Shown: positions 47,601 through 56,555, numbered from the stretch's first letter. The stretch is DNA of 64,000 nt from Maribellus comscasis (GCF_009762775.1 NZ_CP046401.1:2976001-3040000); one strand, 5' to 3'. Notes: a model not told the origin generated them from the sequence alone. Numbers and translations: made by a program.

Positions 47601-47974
47601 GTGCGGGCTGCCGTAACAAGAACTTCATCTAATGATAATGATTCTTCCGAGAGTACAACATTCATTACATAGTTTTCACCTAAACTCAACGTAATGTTGT
47701 TTTGTGTGTGTGCACCATATCCAATGAAAGTAACTTGTACAGTATAAGGTCCTCCTACACGCATACCGTTTAGGTTGAATCGGCCCTCCACGTTGGTTAC
47801 AGTACCATAAGTTGTTCCTGAAGGGGTGTGTGTAGCAATCACCGTTGCACCTATTACAGCTCCTTCAGCATCAGTAACACGTCCACTCATACTGGATGTA
47901 GTTACCTGTGCTTGCATAATAGTAGCTGATGAAATAATGAGCACTACTATTAAAAAACTAATTTTTTTAATCAT
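44669..47974 (-). CDS. Oar-like TonB-dependent receptor
   Basis: About 1100 residues. Signal peptide, then a carboxypeptidase-regulatory-like N-domain (about 20-105), plug and long barrel ending in Y-I-F-N. The plug stretch (residues roughly 115-225) with F-T-V-D-G-A-N-F-N-N-N-F-G is typical of the Oar family, outer-membrane proteins that, in Myxococcus, act in intercellular signalling. The start at 47974 is preferred; the ATG at 48031 would place hydrophobic residues before the signal. No SusD partner. It is followed 18 nt later by the BACON lipoprotein gene, which may be its surface cofactor. Confidence 0.92.
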   Translation of the reverse strand: MIKKISFLIVVLIISSATIMQAQVTTSSMSGRVTDAEGAVIGATVIATHTPSGTTYGTVTNVEGRFNLNGMRVGGPYTVQVTFIGYGAHTQNNITLSLGENYVMNVVLSEESLSLDEVLVTAARTKFSNEKTGAVTNITNDQIDNLPTVNRSIMDITRLSPYGGDGMSFAGTDGRTANFTVDGANFNNNFGLSDALPGGGNPISIEAIEELQVVIAPYDVRQTNFIGGGVNAITKSGTNTFKASAYTYHKNENMRGNAVYGQEITGAREKDRNTTYGFTAGGPIIENKLFFFVNAEKAKTPTVANRWRASTDGVADPDNYISRTTEDDLQTVSDFVKNKYGYETGSYTNFPADESNTKLLARIDWNITDKHRLALRYNYTKNTSWRPPNSSSMDGGTRMSEARMSQASMSYANSMYSMDNLVHSFSFDLNSRLSENISNQLLATFSKLDDVRGTNSSEFPFIDILKDDQAYLSLGYELFTWNNGVHNNVWNIKDEITYYLGNHKVVGGIAYEYKMADNSYMRNGTGYYRYRSLDDFLNEETPEIVNLTYGYDGENNPAARVRSNKIGVYVQDDWSVNERFKLSYGLRIDGLIFNNNDLITNQAIKELDYSGRSIDTGEWPSANIIFSPRVGFVWDASGDKSLKVRGGTGLFSGNLPLVFFTNMPSNGGMVQYQAHLNANTEVIDGYTGPYIENNDKKYIDMSQFSGGLVTDANGNANIAALYDKLASLGYPTTISPEDGTLPSSIAGISSDFKMPQVWKTSFAVDYAFPTSFPFSATVEGIFNKTINGVSISDWSIPSVGGFARFNGVDNRPIYPAGYRTGTKAFVLDNTSRGYGWSANITLNAQPTEWLSMMAAYTHTVAKDVTGMPGSNPESAFTYVPTVEGPNNIKLHNSQYTTPDRLVVSLTAHDKSGNHYGIIYEGWRGGANYSYMTVNDINSDGYNYDAIYVPTDEEVTNNEFRFVSADDQTRFMDYVHGNDYLKDQQGKYAEAYSVYSPWVHRVDFNYKHDFSLKAGNNEHKLQLSLDIKNVMNLFNSDWGVAKYLNPEIGSEARILKYEGVDADGVATFSTPASIHGNTKTFTPSYSLGQTWYASIGIKYIFN

Positions 47975-48693
47975 AGAAATTGGATTTGAATTAAAATAAA
48001 TAAATAAATAAATGAATACTTTATTATACATCTAATATTTGCTTTTATGTAATAAATTGATGGGCGTTTTGTTTGGTTTGTAGTTTTTGGGAAAAGCTGT
48101 TTTACAAGCCGGTGCTTTGTTTATCAAGCTAAAATTACCCATTTTTCTTTTCTTAATCTTTGCCGATTAATAACCGCTTTTAAGTAAAATTGTTTAGGCA
48201 ACTATTATTCCGCAAATGAAACTGTTTTATTTATAATAAATATTAATTAGAGGTTAATTTTTTATTTAAATTGTTTAATCCTGATCATAAACTTCGAATG
48301 CCTGCATAATATATTGAAAATCAATTTCTCCATTTCTTCTGACGCCCTAAAAAATGTAGTAACTTCTTAAAAAGAAGTGAGCTAAGTTCAGAATATTCAA
48401 TATTACTGCCAAAATCTAAAAAAGAATTTTATTAAACATTTCATGGGACTTGTTAACAACATTTCAAGAAGATATTAACACATAGAATGTTTACCTGTAA
48501 ATGTAAATTTGTACAGAAACTGAAATTTTTATTGAGTCTTTATTTTGCGATCAGGTAATTGAATAGTCATTAGTTTCTTTAATTTTTCTACTGAAAATGT
48601 ATTTTTCAAAAAAAAAGTTAATTTTCATTTTTTGTTAATTAACTTAAAATCAGAGATTTAAATTCAATGAGTAAAATAATTTTGAAAAAATTA
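47975..48693. other. Long AT-rich non-coding region between divergent operons
   Basis: About 720 nt without a supported gene. It must hold the promoter of the Oar-like operon on the minus strand, but no clear TAnnTTTG box was found for it. A TAAA tetranucleotide tract (about four repeats, 47997-48012) sits in its leader. No RNA gene seen. Confidence 0.5.
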
Positions 48694-48714
48694 GTACTAT
48701 GTGTTGCATAGTAC
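48694..48714 (+). promoter_or_regulatory. 21-bp palindrome, probable PadR operator
   Basis: Perfect inverted repeat GTACTATG (48694-48701), 5-nt centre TGTTG, CATAGTAC (48707-48714). It covers the -33 region of the promoter that drives the LExWM-padR-pspC unit. PadR-family repressors bind dyad operators of similar size (established). Assignment to this PadR is inference from position. Confidence 0.65.
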
Positions 48715-48735
48715 CTGAAAAAATACATATATTTG
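48704..48735 (+). promoter_or_regulatory. Promoter of LExWM-PadR-PspC operon
   Basis: -33 TTG at 48704-48706 and -7 TATATTTG at 48728-48735 with a 21-nt spacer, a good Bacteroidota promoter. The predicted leader is about 180 nt and ends with a small hairpin GAAGG-GTTTT-CCTTC at 48891-48905, 14 nt before the ATG. Confidence 0.65.
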
Positions 48736-48919
48736 TAATGCAAACAACAAGGTAACAAAGAGTAGTTTTTTTAAAATAGTTCTTTAAGTTTTGTAACCAA
48801 TTGAAATTAACATCGTCTTACAAACGGAAAAGCCAACCGGATTAAAGGCCGGGAAATAATAACAAACAGAAAACAACAGAAAACAAAAACGAAGGGTTTT
48901 CCTTCAAAAAACAAAAGCC

Positions 48920-49357
48920 ATGAAAACAAAAAGCAATGTTCAGAAAGCAATTTTAAGGTCAGGAGCGGTGATTATTAGTTTTGTTCTTATTAGTTTTACG
49001 GTAAGTGCTCAGGAATTTTGGAGAAAATTATTGACTCATAGTAGTTTTAACGAAATCGCTATTGCTATGATTGAAACAACTGATAACAAAGCAGATGTTC
49101 CTGTAAAAGCTGGGGAAAGATCAAATTTTCAGTTTTACGCTGTTCAGGAATTTGACAATGATCTCAACCTGGAATCATGGATGACAACAGATTTTTATTT
49201 TAATTTAGTGTTTTTTAAAAATGAAGCTGAAGTTGAAAGTGCTCTTGAGTTGGAGGATTGGATGATAAATGAGAATCTTTTTTCACCGGAGAAGGTTAAT
49301 GATGAACCAATGGAACTGGAAGCATGGATGATCTCTCATGAAGTTTGGAATAGCTAA
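48920..49357 (+). CDS. Small exported protein with three LExWM motifs
   Basis: 145 residues. A signal peptide ends V-S-A-Q. The C-terminal half carries three copies of an acidic motif: L-N-L-E-S-W-M, L-E-L-E-D-W-M and M-E-L-E-A-W-M, at roughly 28- to 45-residue spacing. No known domain recognised, and I know of no function for this repeat. It is the first gene of an apparent operon with a PadR regulator (62 nt later) and a PspC-domain protein, so it may be a periplasmic reporter or sensor peptide for envelope stress (inference). Confidence 0.75.
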   Translation: MKTKSNVQKAILRSGAVIISFVLISFTVSAQEFWRKLLTHSSFNEIAIAMIETTDNKADVPVKAGERSNFQFYAVQEFDNDLNLESWMTTDFYFNLVFFKNEAEVESALELEDWMINENLFSPEKVNDEPMELEAWMISHEVWNS

Positions 49358-49419
49358 GATTTGTATGGCAAGGCTTTGGAGAGAGCGATTGGGATGGTAG
49401 AAAATATAAGCAGACAAAA

Positions 49420-49752
49420 ATGAAAATTGAAAATGCAAAGGCACAAATGAGGAAAGGGGTACTGGAATATTGTATCCTTCTTGTCCTTGACGGAAAGCCT
49501 CTGTACGCCAGCGATATAATTCAGTCGTTAAAAGAAGCAAAGATGATAGTGGTGGAAGGTACACTGTATCCACTGCTTACCCGACTGAAAAACGCCGGAT
49601 TATTGGCATATCGCTGGGAAGAATCAACACAGGGGCCTCCCCGAAAATACTATGAATTAACCGATAGTGGAAGACAATTTTTAGGAGAGTTGGAGGGCTC
49701 GTGGACTGAACTGGTTGACGCGGTTGGAAAAATTAAAAATAGCAGAGCTTAA
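49420..49752 (+). CDS. PadR-family transcriptional regulator
   Basis: 110 residues of winged helix-turn-helix with the PadR pattern: L-E-Y-C-I-L near the start, Y-A-S-D-I, E-G-T-L-Y-P-L-L-T-R-L and R-K-Y-Y-E-L-T-D-S-G. Probably a repressor of its own operon through the palindrome at 48694-48714. Ligand unknown. The short length without extended C-terminal helix is typical of the small PadR subgroup. Confidence 0.92.
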   Translation: MKIENAKAQMRKGVLEYCILLVLDGKPLYASDIIQSLKEAKMIVVEGTLYPLLTRLKNAGLLAYRWEESTQGPPRKYYELTDSGRQFLGELEGSWTELVDAVGKIKNSRA

Positions 49753-49858
49753 TATTTCCGTATTTGAAATTCAAAAATCATTTAAATGAAACAAGCCATT
49801 AGTAAAGTAGCAAAAAAGGCAAGTTCCATTACATTCGTTAAGACAAAAAACAACTGAA

Positions 49859-51433
49859 ATGAAAAAGACATTTACAATAAATATAAGCGGTACTATTTTT
49901 CATATAGAGGAGGATGCCTATGAAGTGCTGCAAAAATACCTGATAAATCTAAAAACCCATTTTGGCAATACTGAAGAGGGGAAAGAGATTTTGTCGGATA
50001 TTGAAGCGAGGATAGCAGAAATTTTTACGGAGAAATCAGAGAATGATAGAAATGTAGTTACGCTCGCCTGGGTGGAAGAGGTTGTTGAAACAATGGGAAC
50101 ACCTGAAGATTTCGCAGAAGAAGAAGGTGAAGAAGAACCTGTTTCAGAAGAAAGTAAGAGAAAAAGAAGACTATACCGGGATCCCGATCATCGTGTTTTG
50201 GGCGGAGTATGCGGTGGTCTTGGAGCTTATTTTAACATGGACTTTGTTGTTCTGAGAATCATTTTTGCAATCTTGTTTTTTGTCACTTTCCCGGCAGCAA
50301 TGATAGCGTATGTCATTCTTTGGATTGCTGTTCCGAAAGCAATTACAACAGCTCAGCGTCTTGAAATGCGAGGACAGGAAGCAACTGTGAAAAATATTGA
50401 AAAATCAATTAAAGAAGAGGTAAAAGAGGTACAAGAAAGTTATAAAAAATTTAAGGAATCAGATAGTTATTCAAAAGGAAAAAAGTCGGTCGCAGGAGCA
50501 GGCGATGTTTTATTTAATGTGTTGAAAGTTATCCTGAAAATTTTTGTAGTAATTATCGGCGTGATACTGATTTTATCAGCTTTTTTTGGGATACTTGGAC
50601 TTATTTCAAGTTTAATAATCGGACAATCGTTTGTTGAAGGCTGGCCACTGGTTTGGGGGCCTGAGATTCACATGCCTAATTTTCTTAACCATTTTGTTGA
50701 ACCGGATACAGTAACTTTTGGAATGATAGCCATTGGATTTTTGATTGGAATCCCGATGCTGGCCATGCTTTATATTGGTACCAAGCTGGTGTTCAGGTAT
50801 AAATCAAATAATGCAGCTATTGGACTAAGTATGATTGGTTTGTGGCTTGTTGCTTTGGTTTCGTTAATTGTTGTATCGGCAAGTCAGGTTGGAAACTATA
50901 AGAGCCGTTCGTCTATTTCAAACAGCGAGATACTTTCGTGTGACAGTTGTAGCACCCTTTATTTGCAACTGGATGAAGATAAATTTGACGATTACGTGGA
51001 AATGGATTGGGAGATTGATAATTTCAAAGTGGTTATAATGAATGGGGAGGAAGTGATGCTTGGTTTGCCAACATTCGATATTGAAAAAGCAGGAACAGAT
51101 AATTTTTCACTTTTAATCAAAAAAACATCGCGCGGAAGGACCCGGGAAAATGCGCAGGAATCAACAGAACAAATCGTATATAACTTTGATTTGGAAGATT
51201 CGACTTTAACTTTTGACCCCTATTTTTTTATAAAAGAAGGAGGAAAATGGCGCGACCAGGAGGTGGATATTACTTTAAAAGTCCCCGAAGGCAAAACAGT
51301 TTATTTGGGTGACGAGATGGTAAGAATAATTCACGACATTGAAAATGTTTCCAACACCTGGGATGGCGATATGGTTGGCAAATACTGGGAAATGATGCCC
51401 GACGGACTTACCATGAGAGAATCATCAAATTAA
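49859..51433 (+). CDS. PspC-domain membrane protein
   Basis: 524 residues. N-terminal cytoplasmic segment (1-100), PspC domain (about 105-160; D-P-D-H-R-V-L-G-G-V-C-G-G-L), several further membrane helices and a large C-terminal periplasmic domain (about 350-524) rich in beta strands. PspC proteins take part in the phage-shock/envelope stress response. This longer form with a C-terminal domain is typical for Bacteroidota PadR-PspC pairs. It lies 106 nt after padR. Confidence 0.88.
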   Translation: MKKTFTINISGTIFHIEEDAYEVLQKYLINLKTHFGNTEEGKEILSDIEARIAEIFTEKSENDRNVVTLAWVEEVVETMGTPEDFAEEEGEEEPVSEESKRKRRLYRDPDHRVLGGVCGGLGAYFNMDFVVLRIIFAILFFVTFPAAMIAYVILWIAVPKAITTAQRLEMRGQEATVKNIEKSIKEEVKEVQESYKKFKESDSYSKGKKSVAGAGDVLFNVLKVILKIFVVIIGVILILSAFFGILGLISSLIIGQSFVEGWPLVWGPEIHMPNFLNHFVEPDTVTFGMIAIGFLIGIPMLAMLYIGTKLVFRYKSNNAAIGLSMIGLWLVALVSLIVVSASQVGNYKSRSSISNSEILSCDSCSTLYLQLDEDKFDDYVEMDWEIDNFKVVIMNGEEVMLGLPTFDIEKAGTDNFSLLIKKTSRGRTRENAQESTEQIVYNFDLEDSTLTFDPYFFIKEGGKWRDQEVDITLKVPEGKTVYLGDEMVRIIHDIENVSNTWDGDMVGKYWEMMPDGLTMRESSN

Positions 51434-51517
51434 TAAACACCAAAATTATTTCTCCGGAATAAATCAGGAATTCTTTTAATAGATTGACAAAATTTTTTTG
51501 AGTTGTAAACATTTTGA

Positions 51518-52585
51518 ATGAAAATGGAAAAAGTAACAAACTTATATACAATAATACAGGTGATTTGTATTAGTGTAATTAACTTGATTTCATTTTCAGT
51601 AAAGGCACAGAACTACGTTTTGTCCACTCAATCAGAACCGACAATCGAAGAGGCTCTGGATAAGTTTGGATTTACAGAACAAAAAATTATCATTTCTTCA
51701 GATACCATTGTATATTATCTGACAGATTATACGTCTAAGCCCGCTAAGCTGGTTCTTTTTATACAGGGGACTGATCCTTTTCCTATTTTTTTCTATCAGT
51801 TTAAAAACGAACAAGCGAGATTAATCGGATGGTTCAAAGACGACTACAAAACCCTGGATTCGACTTATGCATATGCAATTGTAGCGAAGCCGGGTTTATC
51901 GGGAATTTTCAATAAAGATGAATTTACTGTTCCTAAAAAATATAATGAATGTAATTACCGGGAATATAGGGTCAATCAAATTCGTTTAACGATAGAAGAT
52001 ATTAAACAGCATCATTTAAAAGACCCTGAAAAAATTATTGTTTACGGTCATTCAGAAGGAGCTCAAATAGCTGCAGCTCTTGCCCGGGTGGATACAAACA
52101 TCACTCATCTTGGGTTTTGGTCAGGTAATGTTTTGAACAATTTTTATGAATTTACTTTGTTTGAAAGGATCGCTGCCTTGAAGGAGCAACAGTCAGACTC
52201 AGCGGCTCATACTCATATCGAAGAACTTATTGACTGGTATAAAAATATTAAAGAAAACCCAAATTCAACGGGAATTGATGATTGGGGGTTTACCAATAAA
52301 AGGTGGTCTTCTTATGAGGAAGCTCCAATTAATGATCTTTTAAAAATTGATATCCCTATTTACTCAGTATTTGCTACAGAAGATGAAAGTACGCCAATTG
52401 AAACAGCTTATTTACTCCCAATTCAATTTATTCAACATAGAAAAAATAATTTGGCATTTAAGGTATTTATTAACTACGATCATTCCTACAGAGAAAGGAA
52501 AAACGATCAGATAATAGATAACTGGAGTAAAGTATTCGGGGAGTTTATTGAATGGACAAATAAAACCAAAAGCAATAACGACTAA
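51518..52585 (+). CDS. Exported alpha/beta hydrolase
   Basis: 355 residues with a signal peptide ending near V-K-A-Q. Nucleophile elbow G-H-S-E-G (Ser within V-Y-G-H-S-E-G-A-Q), late acid in F-A-T-E-D-E-S and His in N-Y-D-H-S-Y. Esterase or peptidase activity cannot be told apart. It follows the PspC gene by 84 nt but no operon signal is clear. Confidence 0.8.
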   Translation: MKMEKVTNLYTIIQVICISVINLISFSVKAQNYVLSTQSEPTIEEALDKFGFTEQKIIISSDTIVYYLTDYTSKPAKLVLFIQGTDPFPIFFYQFKNEQARLIGWFKDDYKTLDSTYAYAIVAKPGLSGIFNKDEFTVPKKYNECNYREYRVNQIRLTIEDIKQHHLKDPEKIIVYGHSEGAQIAAALARVDTNITHLGFWSGNVLNNFYEFTLFERIAALKEQQSDSAAHTHIEELIDWYKNIKENPNSTGIDDWGFTNKRWSSYEEAPINDLLKIDIPIYSVFATEDESTPIETAYLLPIQFIQHRKNNLAFKVFINYDHSYRERKNDQIIDNWSKVFGEFIEWTNKTKSNND

Positions 52586-52662
52586 TAAAGCAACGGGCTC
52601 CGTGGTTAAAAAATATGTAATAAAATTTGTTTATAATCGTCTCCATTTAAATAATATATATC

Positions 52663-53163
52663 ATGAGAACAATCAGAATTTTTATTGTAGTTACACTTGT
52701 TTTGGCAGTTCAACTTTCAAATGCACAAAGTAAATCATACCGAATGTACGATGCATTTGCAAATAAGGACGGAGTTACAAATTTTAGTTTCACCAAAAAC
52801 ATGACCGATGCATTTAACATTGATCTCGGTGATGATGACGATGAAAAAAAGGTTACCGGAGATTTAAATGAAGTAAGATTTATGTCTTATAACCCCAAAA
52901 AAGGTGGAATGAGTGGACCGGAGTTTACAAAAAGAGCTGTAGGGATGCTGCCTTCGCAATACAAAAAATATGAAGATGAAGATAACGACTCTGATGCTGA
53001 GATTTGGCTTCTGGGAGGGAGGAAAAAATTTAAGGAATGTCATGTTTTTCTAAATAACGAATCAGATGACCAAATGCGCTTTGTGGTTTCTTTCTATGGC
53101 GATTTTACTGTACAGGATTTGGAAGGCTTAAAAGAAACCGGGAGAAGTTTTTCTGACGACTAA
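52663..53163 (+). CDS. DUF4252-like exported protein
   Basis: 166 residues with signal peptide ending S-N-A-Q. The body resembles DUF4252 proteins of Bacteroidota (F-T-K-N-M-T-D-A-F near the N-terminus, then an acidic stretch D-D-D-D-E, and a late V-V-S-F-Y-G-D-F). No lipobox. Function unknown; these genes are often near ECF anti-sigma factors, but none is seen here. Confidence 0.7.
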   Translation: MRTIRIFIVVTLVLAVQLSNAQSKSYRMYDAFANKDGVTNFSFTKNMTDAFNIDLGDDDDEKKVTGDLNEVRFMSYNPKKGGMSGPEFTKRAVGMLPSQYKKYEDEDNDSDAEIWLLGGRKKFKECHVFLNNESDDQMRFVVSFYGDFTVQDLEGLKETGRSFSDD

Positions 53164-53313
53164 TAACAAAGAGATATTTTTGCAGTAAGTCCGGGTTTGG
53201 TAAACTCGGATTTTTTGTTTCTGCTAATTTATATTGAAATAGAATATTCATTTTTTATCGTTTTTCTCAAAAAACTGTACTTTCACAGACTTAAAAAAAA
53301 AGGATTTCGACTT

Positions 53314-53763
53314 ATGCCAAAAATCAGAGTTACAAAACGCTTTCATTTTGAGATGGCACACACGCTTTATGAATATGATGGTTTGTGCCGGAATATTCAC
53401 GGGCATTCTTATAATCTGGAAGTTACACTTTTAGGGGAGCCCAGAAAACAACCCGAGCATCCGAAAGATGGTATGGTACTCGATTTTGCCGATTTGAAAG
53501 ATATTGTAAAAACACAGATTGTCAACCGTTTTGACCATGCACTGATGGTGAATGAACTTGTACCCGGGGAACAAATTGAATTATTGCAAAAAACGACCGA
53601 CCGTTTAATATTGGTCGGTTTTCAACCAACCACAGAAAACATTGTCGCTTATATCGCTGAAATACTTCAACAACATTTGCCTTCAGGTGTTTCATTATTT
53701 AGTATACGTTTATATGAAACGGTAACAGCATTTGCCGAATGGTTTGCTTCCGATAACCAGTAA
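53314..53763 (+). CDS. queD: 6-carboxytetrahydropterin synthase QueD / PTPS family
   Basis: About 149 residues from the ATG at 53314 (an in-frame upstream ATG adds a hydrophobic stretch and is rejected). Zinc-binding His in F-H-F-E-M-A-H and in H-G-H-S-Y, catalytic Cys in L-C-R-N-I-H-G-H. It converts dihydroneopterin triphosphate to 6-carboxytetrahydropterin in queuosine/7-deazapurine synthesis. The DNA polymerase gene begins 13 nt after its stop. Confidence 0.92.
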   Translation: MPKIRVTKRFHFEMAHTLYEYDGLCRNIHGHSYNLEVTLLGEPRKQPEHPKDGMVLDFADLKDIVKTQIVNRFDHALMVNELVPGEQIELLQKTTDRLILVGFQPTTENIVAYIAEILQQHLPSGVSLFSIRLYETVTAFAEWFASDNQ

Positions 53764-53776
53764 AACTTTAAAAAAC

Positions 53777-56551
53777 ATGACTGATAAAGATTCAAAAAAG
53801 CTTTTTCTTCTTGATGCTTACGCATTAATATACCGCAGTTATTTTGCTTTTATCCGAAATCCAAGATTCAATTCAAAGGGTGTAAATACCTCTGCGATGT
53901 ATGGTTTTACAAATACTTTAGTGCAATTGCTGGAAACAGAAAACCCAAATTATATTGGTGTTGTTTTTGATGTTTCGGCTCCTACTTTTCGCCATAAGAT
54001 GTATCCGGAGTACAAAGCAAACCGGGAAGAAATGCCTGAAGATTTACGTAAGTCAATTCCATACATTCGGAATATTATTGAAGCATTTAATATTCCAATC
54101 ATAGAAAAAGAAGGATTTGAGGCAGATGATGTAATTGGTACACTGGCGCAAAAGGCTCGAAAAGAAGGATTTATTACGTATATGATGACTCCCGACAAAG
54201 ATTATGCACAACTGGTTTCCGAGGAGGTTTTGATGTTTAAACCTGCTAAATCAGGAGGAGTAGCAGAAGTATGGGGTCAAAAGGAAGTAAAGGAAAATTT
54301 TGGGATTGAAAATCCGGAACAAGTGATCGATATCCTTGGTTTAATGGGAGACAGCGCCGATAATATACCGGGATGCCCCGGAATTGGCCCCAAAACAGCT
54401 GAAAAACTCATTAAGGAGTTTGGGAGTATCGACGGAATTTACAGAAACATTGACAAGTTAAAAGGCAAACAAAAAGAAAATTTAGTCAATTATGAAGAAC
54501 AGGTCAGGTTGTCAAGAAAATTGGCCGTTATTATTCAGGATGTGCCGATAGATTTCGAAAAAGAAAAGTTAACCCGCGAGGGAATCAATAAAGAACTATT
54601 AAAAGCTATTTTTGACGATTTAGAGTTTAAAACCATTGCAGAAAGGCTAAAATTAACTGAGGCAGTTAAAGTTGAAACAGCTATGCAAGGCTCACTTTTT
54701 GGTGATTCTGATATACCTGAAACAACGGTCAAAAAAAGAAACACTATTAAAACGATTCCGCATCAGTATTATCTGATAGAGGATGAAATGCAGCGGGCAA
54801 GTTTAAGAGCCGAGCTTTCTATTCAGGAAGAATTTTGTTTTGATACAGAAACCACCGGATTGGATACACATTCATCGGAAATTGTTTGTATGTCATTTTC
54901 ATTTCGCAAACACGAAGCTTTTTGTGTTACACTGCCTTCAAACCGAGAAGAAGCACAAAAAGTGATAGAGGAGTTCCGTGAAGTTTTTGCAGATGAGGAT
55001 GTTACAAAAATAGGACAGAATATTAAGTATGATATTTTAATGCTGAGTAACTATGGTATTGAAGTAAAAGGGAAAATTTACGATACCATGATAGCTCATT
55101 ATCTGATTCAGCCGGAGCTTAAACACAATCTGGATTTTTTGTGTGAGATTTACCTGGATTATGAAAAGATTCCGACTGAACATCTGATCGGCAAGAAAGG
55201 GAAAGGACAAATAACGATGCGTTCTGTCCCGCCCGAGAAATTACGTGATTATGCCTGCGAGGATGCTGATCTTACGTTTCAGTTAAAACATGCTATCGAT
55301 CCGGATTTAGACAAAACTGAAGTTCGCGAGCTTTTTGAAGAGTTGGAAATGCCACTCATACCAGTGTTGGTTCATATGGAGAATGCCGGAGTGAAACTAA
55401 ATGTAGATGAGTTAAAGGATTATGCCGGGCGCCTCCGGGAACAAATAATTCAACTTGAAGAAGAAATTATCGATTTGGCAGGGGAAGAGTTTAATGTTTC
55501 TTCTCCCAAACAGCTTGGACCGATTCTTTTTGAAAAGTTAAAAATTGATTCGAATGCGAAAAAAACAAAAACCAAGCAGTATTCTACTTCCGAAGACGTA
55601 TTAATCAGGTTGGTTGACAGGCATCCGATTGTGGGCAAAGTATTGGAGTTTCGTGGCTTAAAAAAATTGCTTTCAACCTATGTTGAGGCACTTCCATTGC
55701 TGGTAAATAAAAGAACCGGGAAAGTACATACCTCTTACAATCAGGCGATCGCGGCAACCGGCCGGTTAAGTTCCGTTAATCCCAACCTGCAGAATATTCC
55801 TATTCGCGATGAAAGCGGACGGGAAATTCGTAAAGCTTTTATTCCTTCTGATAACGAGCACACCTTCCTGTCGGCTGACTATTCGCAAATAGAACTTCGA
55901 ATAATGGCCGCTCTCAGCAACGACGATGAAATGCAAAAGGCATTTAAGGAAGAAAAGGATATTCATTCCATTACAGCAGCAAAAATTTACAAAGTTCCTG
56001 AGAAGGAGGTAACTTCCGATATGCGGCGGAAAGCCAAAACTGCCAATTTTGGAATAATTTATGGAATTTCGGCATTTGGACTGTCTCAAAGATTAAATAT
56101 TCCACGTACAGAGGCAAAGGAATTGATTGATGGTTATTTTGAAAGTTTTCCAAAAATCAAGGAATTTATGGATAAACAAATAGAATTGGCAAGAAATCAA
56201 GGTTATGTACAAACAATTAAAGGACGCAAGCGTTATTTAAATGATATAAATTCAGCAAACGCAGTAGTTCGCGGAATGGCTGAACGAAACGCAATAAATG
56301 CACCAATTCAGGGGTCGGCTGCTGACATAATAAAAATAGCCATGATTAATATTTATAGGCAGTTTGACCAGAAAAAACTGAAGTCGAAAATGGTGCTTCA
56401 GGTGCACGACGAATTAAATTTTGATGCGTTTAAACCTGAAATTGACAAGGTAAAAGAAATAGTAAAACAGGAGATGGAAAACGCTGTTGAAGTAGGCGTT
56501 CCGTTAACGGTTGAAATGAATAATGCCGAAAATTGGTTAGATGCTCATTAG
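53777..56551 (+). CDS. polA: DNA polymerase I
   Basis: About 924 residues. 5'-3' exonuclease (about 1-290, L-L-D-A-Y-A-L-I), 3'-5' exonuclease (about 330-510) with intact D-T-E-T-T-G, N-I-K-Y-D and Y-A-C-E-D-A-D, and the polymerase domain with D-Y-S-Q-I-E-L-R, R-R-K-A-K-T-A-N-F-G-I-I-Y-G and V-H-D-E-L. All three activities should be present. Start is the ATG at 53777. Confidence 0.97.
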   Translation: MTDKDSKKLFLLDAYALIYRSYFAFIRNPRFNSKGVNTSAMYGFTNTLVQLLETENPNYIGVVFDVSAPTFRHKMYPEYKANREEMPEDLRKSIPYIRNIIEAFNIPIIEKEGFEADDVIGTLAQKARKEGFITYMMTPDKDYAQLVSEEVLMFKPAKSGGVAEVWGQKEVKENFGIENPEQVIDILGLMGDSADNIPGCPGIGPKTAEKLIKEFGSIDGIYRNIDKLKGKQKENLVNYEEQVRLSRKLAVIIQDVPIDFEKEKLTREGINKELLKAIFDDLEFKTIAERLKLTEAVKVETAMQGSLFGDSDIPETTVKKRNTIKTIPHQYYLIEDEMQRASLRAELSIQEEFCFDTETTGLDTHSSEIVCMSFSFRKHEAFCVTLPSNREEAQKVIEEFREVFADEDVTKIGQNIKYDILMLSNYGIEVKGKIYDTMIAHYLIQPELKHNLDFLCEIYLDYEKIPTEHLIGKKGKGQITMRSVPPEKLRDYACEDADLTFQLKHAIDPDLDKTEVRELFEELEMPLIPVLVHMENAGVKLNVDELKDYAGRLREQIIQLEEEIIDLAGEEFNVSSPKQLGPILFEKLKIDSNAKKTKTKQYSTSEDVLIRLVDRHPIVGKVLEFRGLKKLLSTYVEALPLLVNKRTGKVHTSYNQAIAATGRLSSVNPNLQNIPIRDESGREIRKAFIPSDNEHTFLSADYSQIELRIMAALSNDDEMQKAFKEEKDIHSITAAKIYKVPEKEVTSDMRRKAKTANFGIIYGISAFGLSQRLNIPRTEAKELIDGYFESFPKIKEFMDKQIELARNQGYVQTIKGRKRYLNDINSANAVVRGMAERNAINAPIQGSAADIIKIAMINIYRQFDQKKLKSKMVLQVHDELNFDAFKPEIDKVKEIVKQEMENAVEVGVPLTVEMNNAENWLDAH

Positions 56552-56555
56552 CAAT

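Noticed and set aside
47975..48031. Upstream ATG for the Oar-like receptor
   Set aside because: Adds a low-complexity hydrophobic stretch before the signal peptide and lies in a repeat tract.
53197..53313. N-terminal extension of queD starting at 53197
   Set aside because: It encodes a hydrophobic stretch with no homology to the QueD family, and the ATG at 53314 gives a normal-length enzyme.
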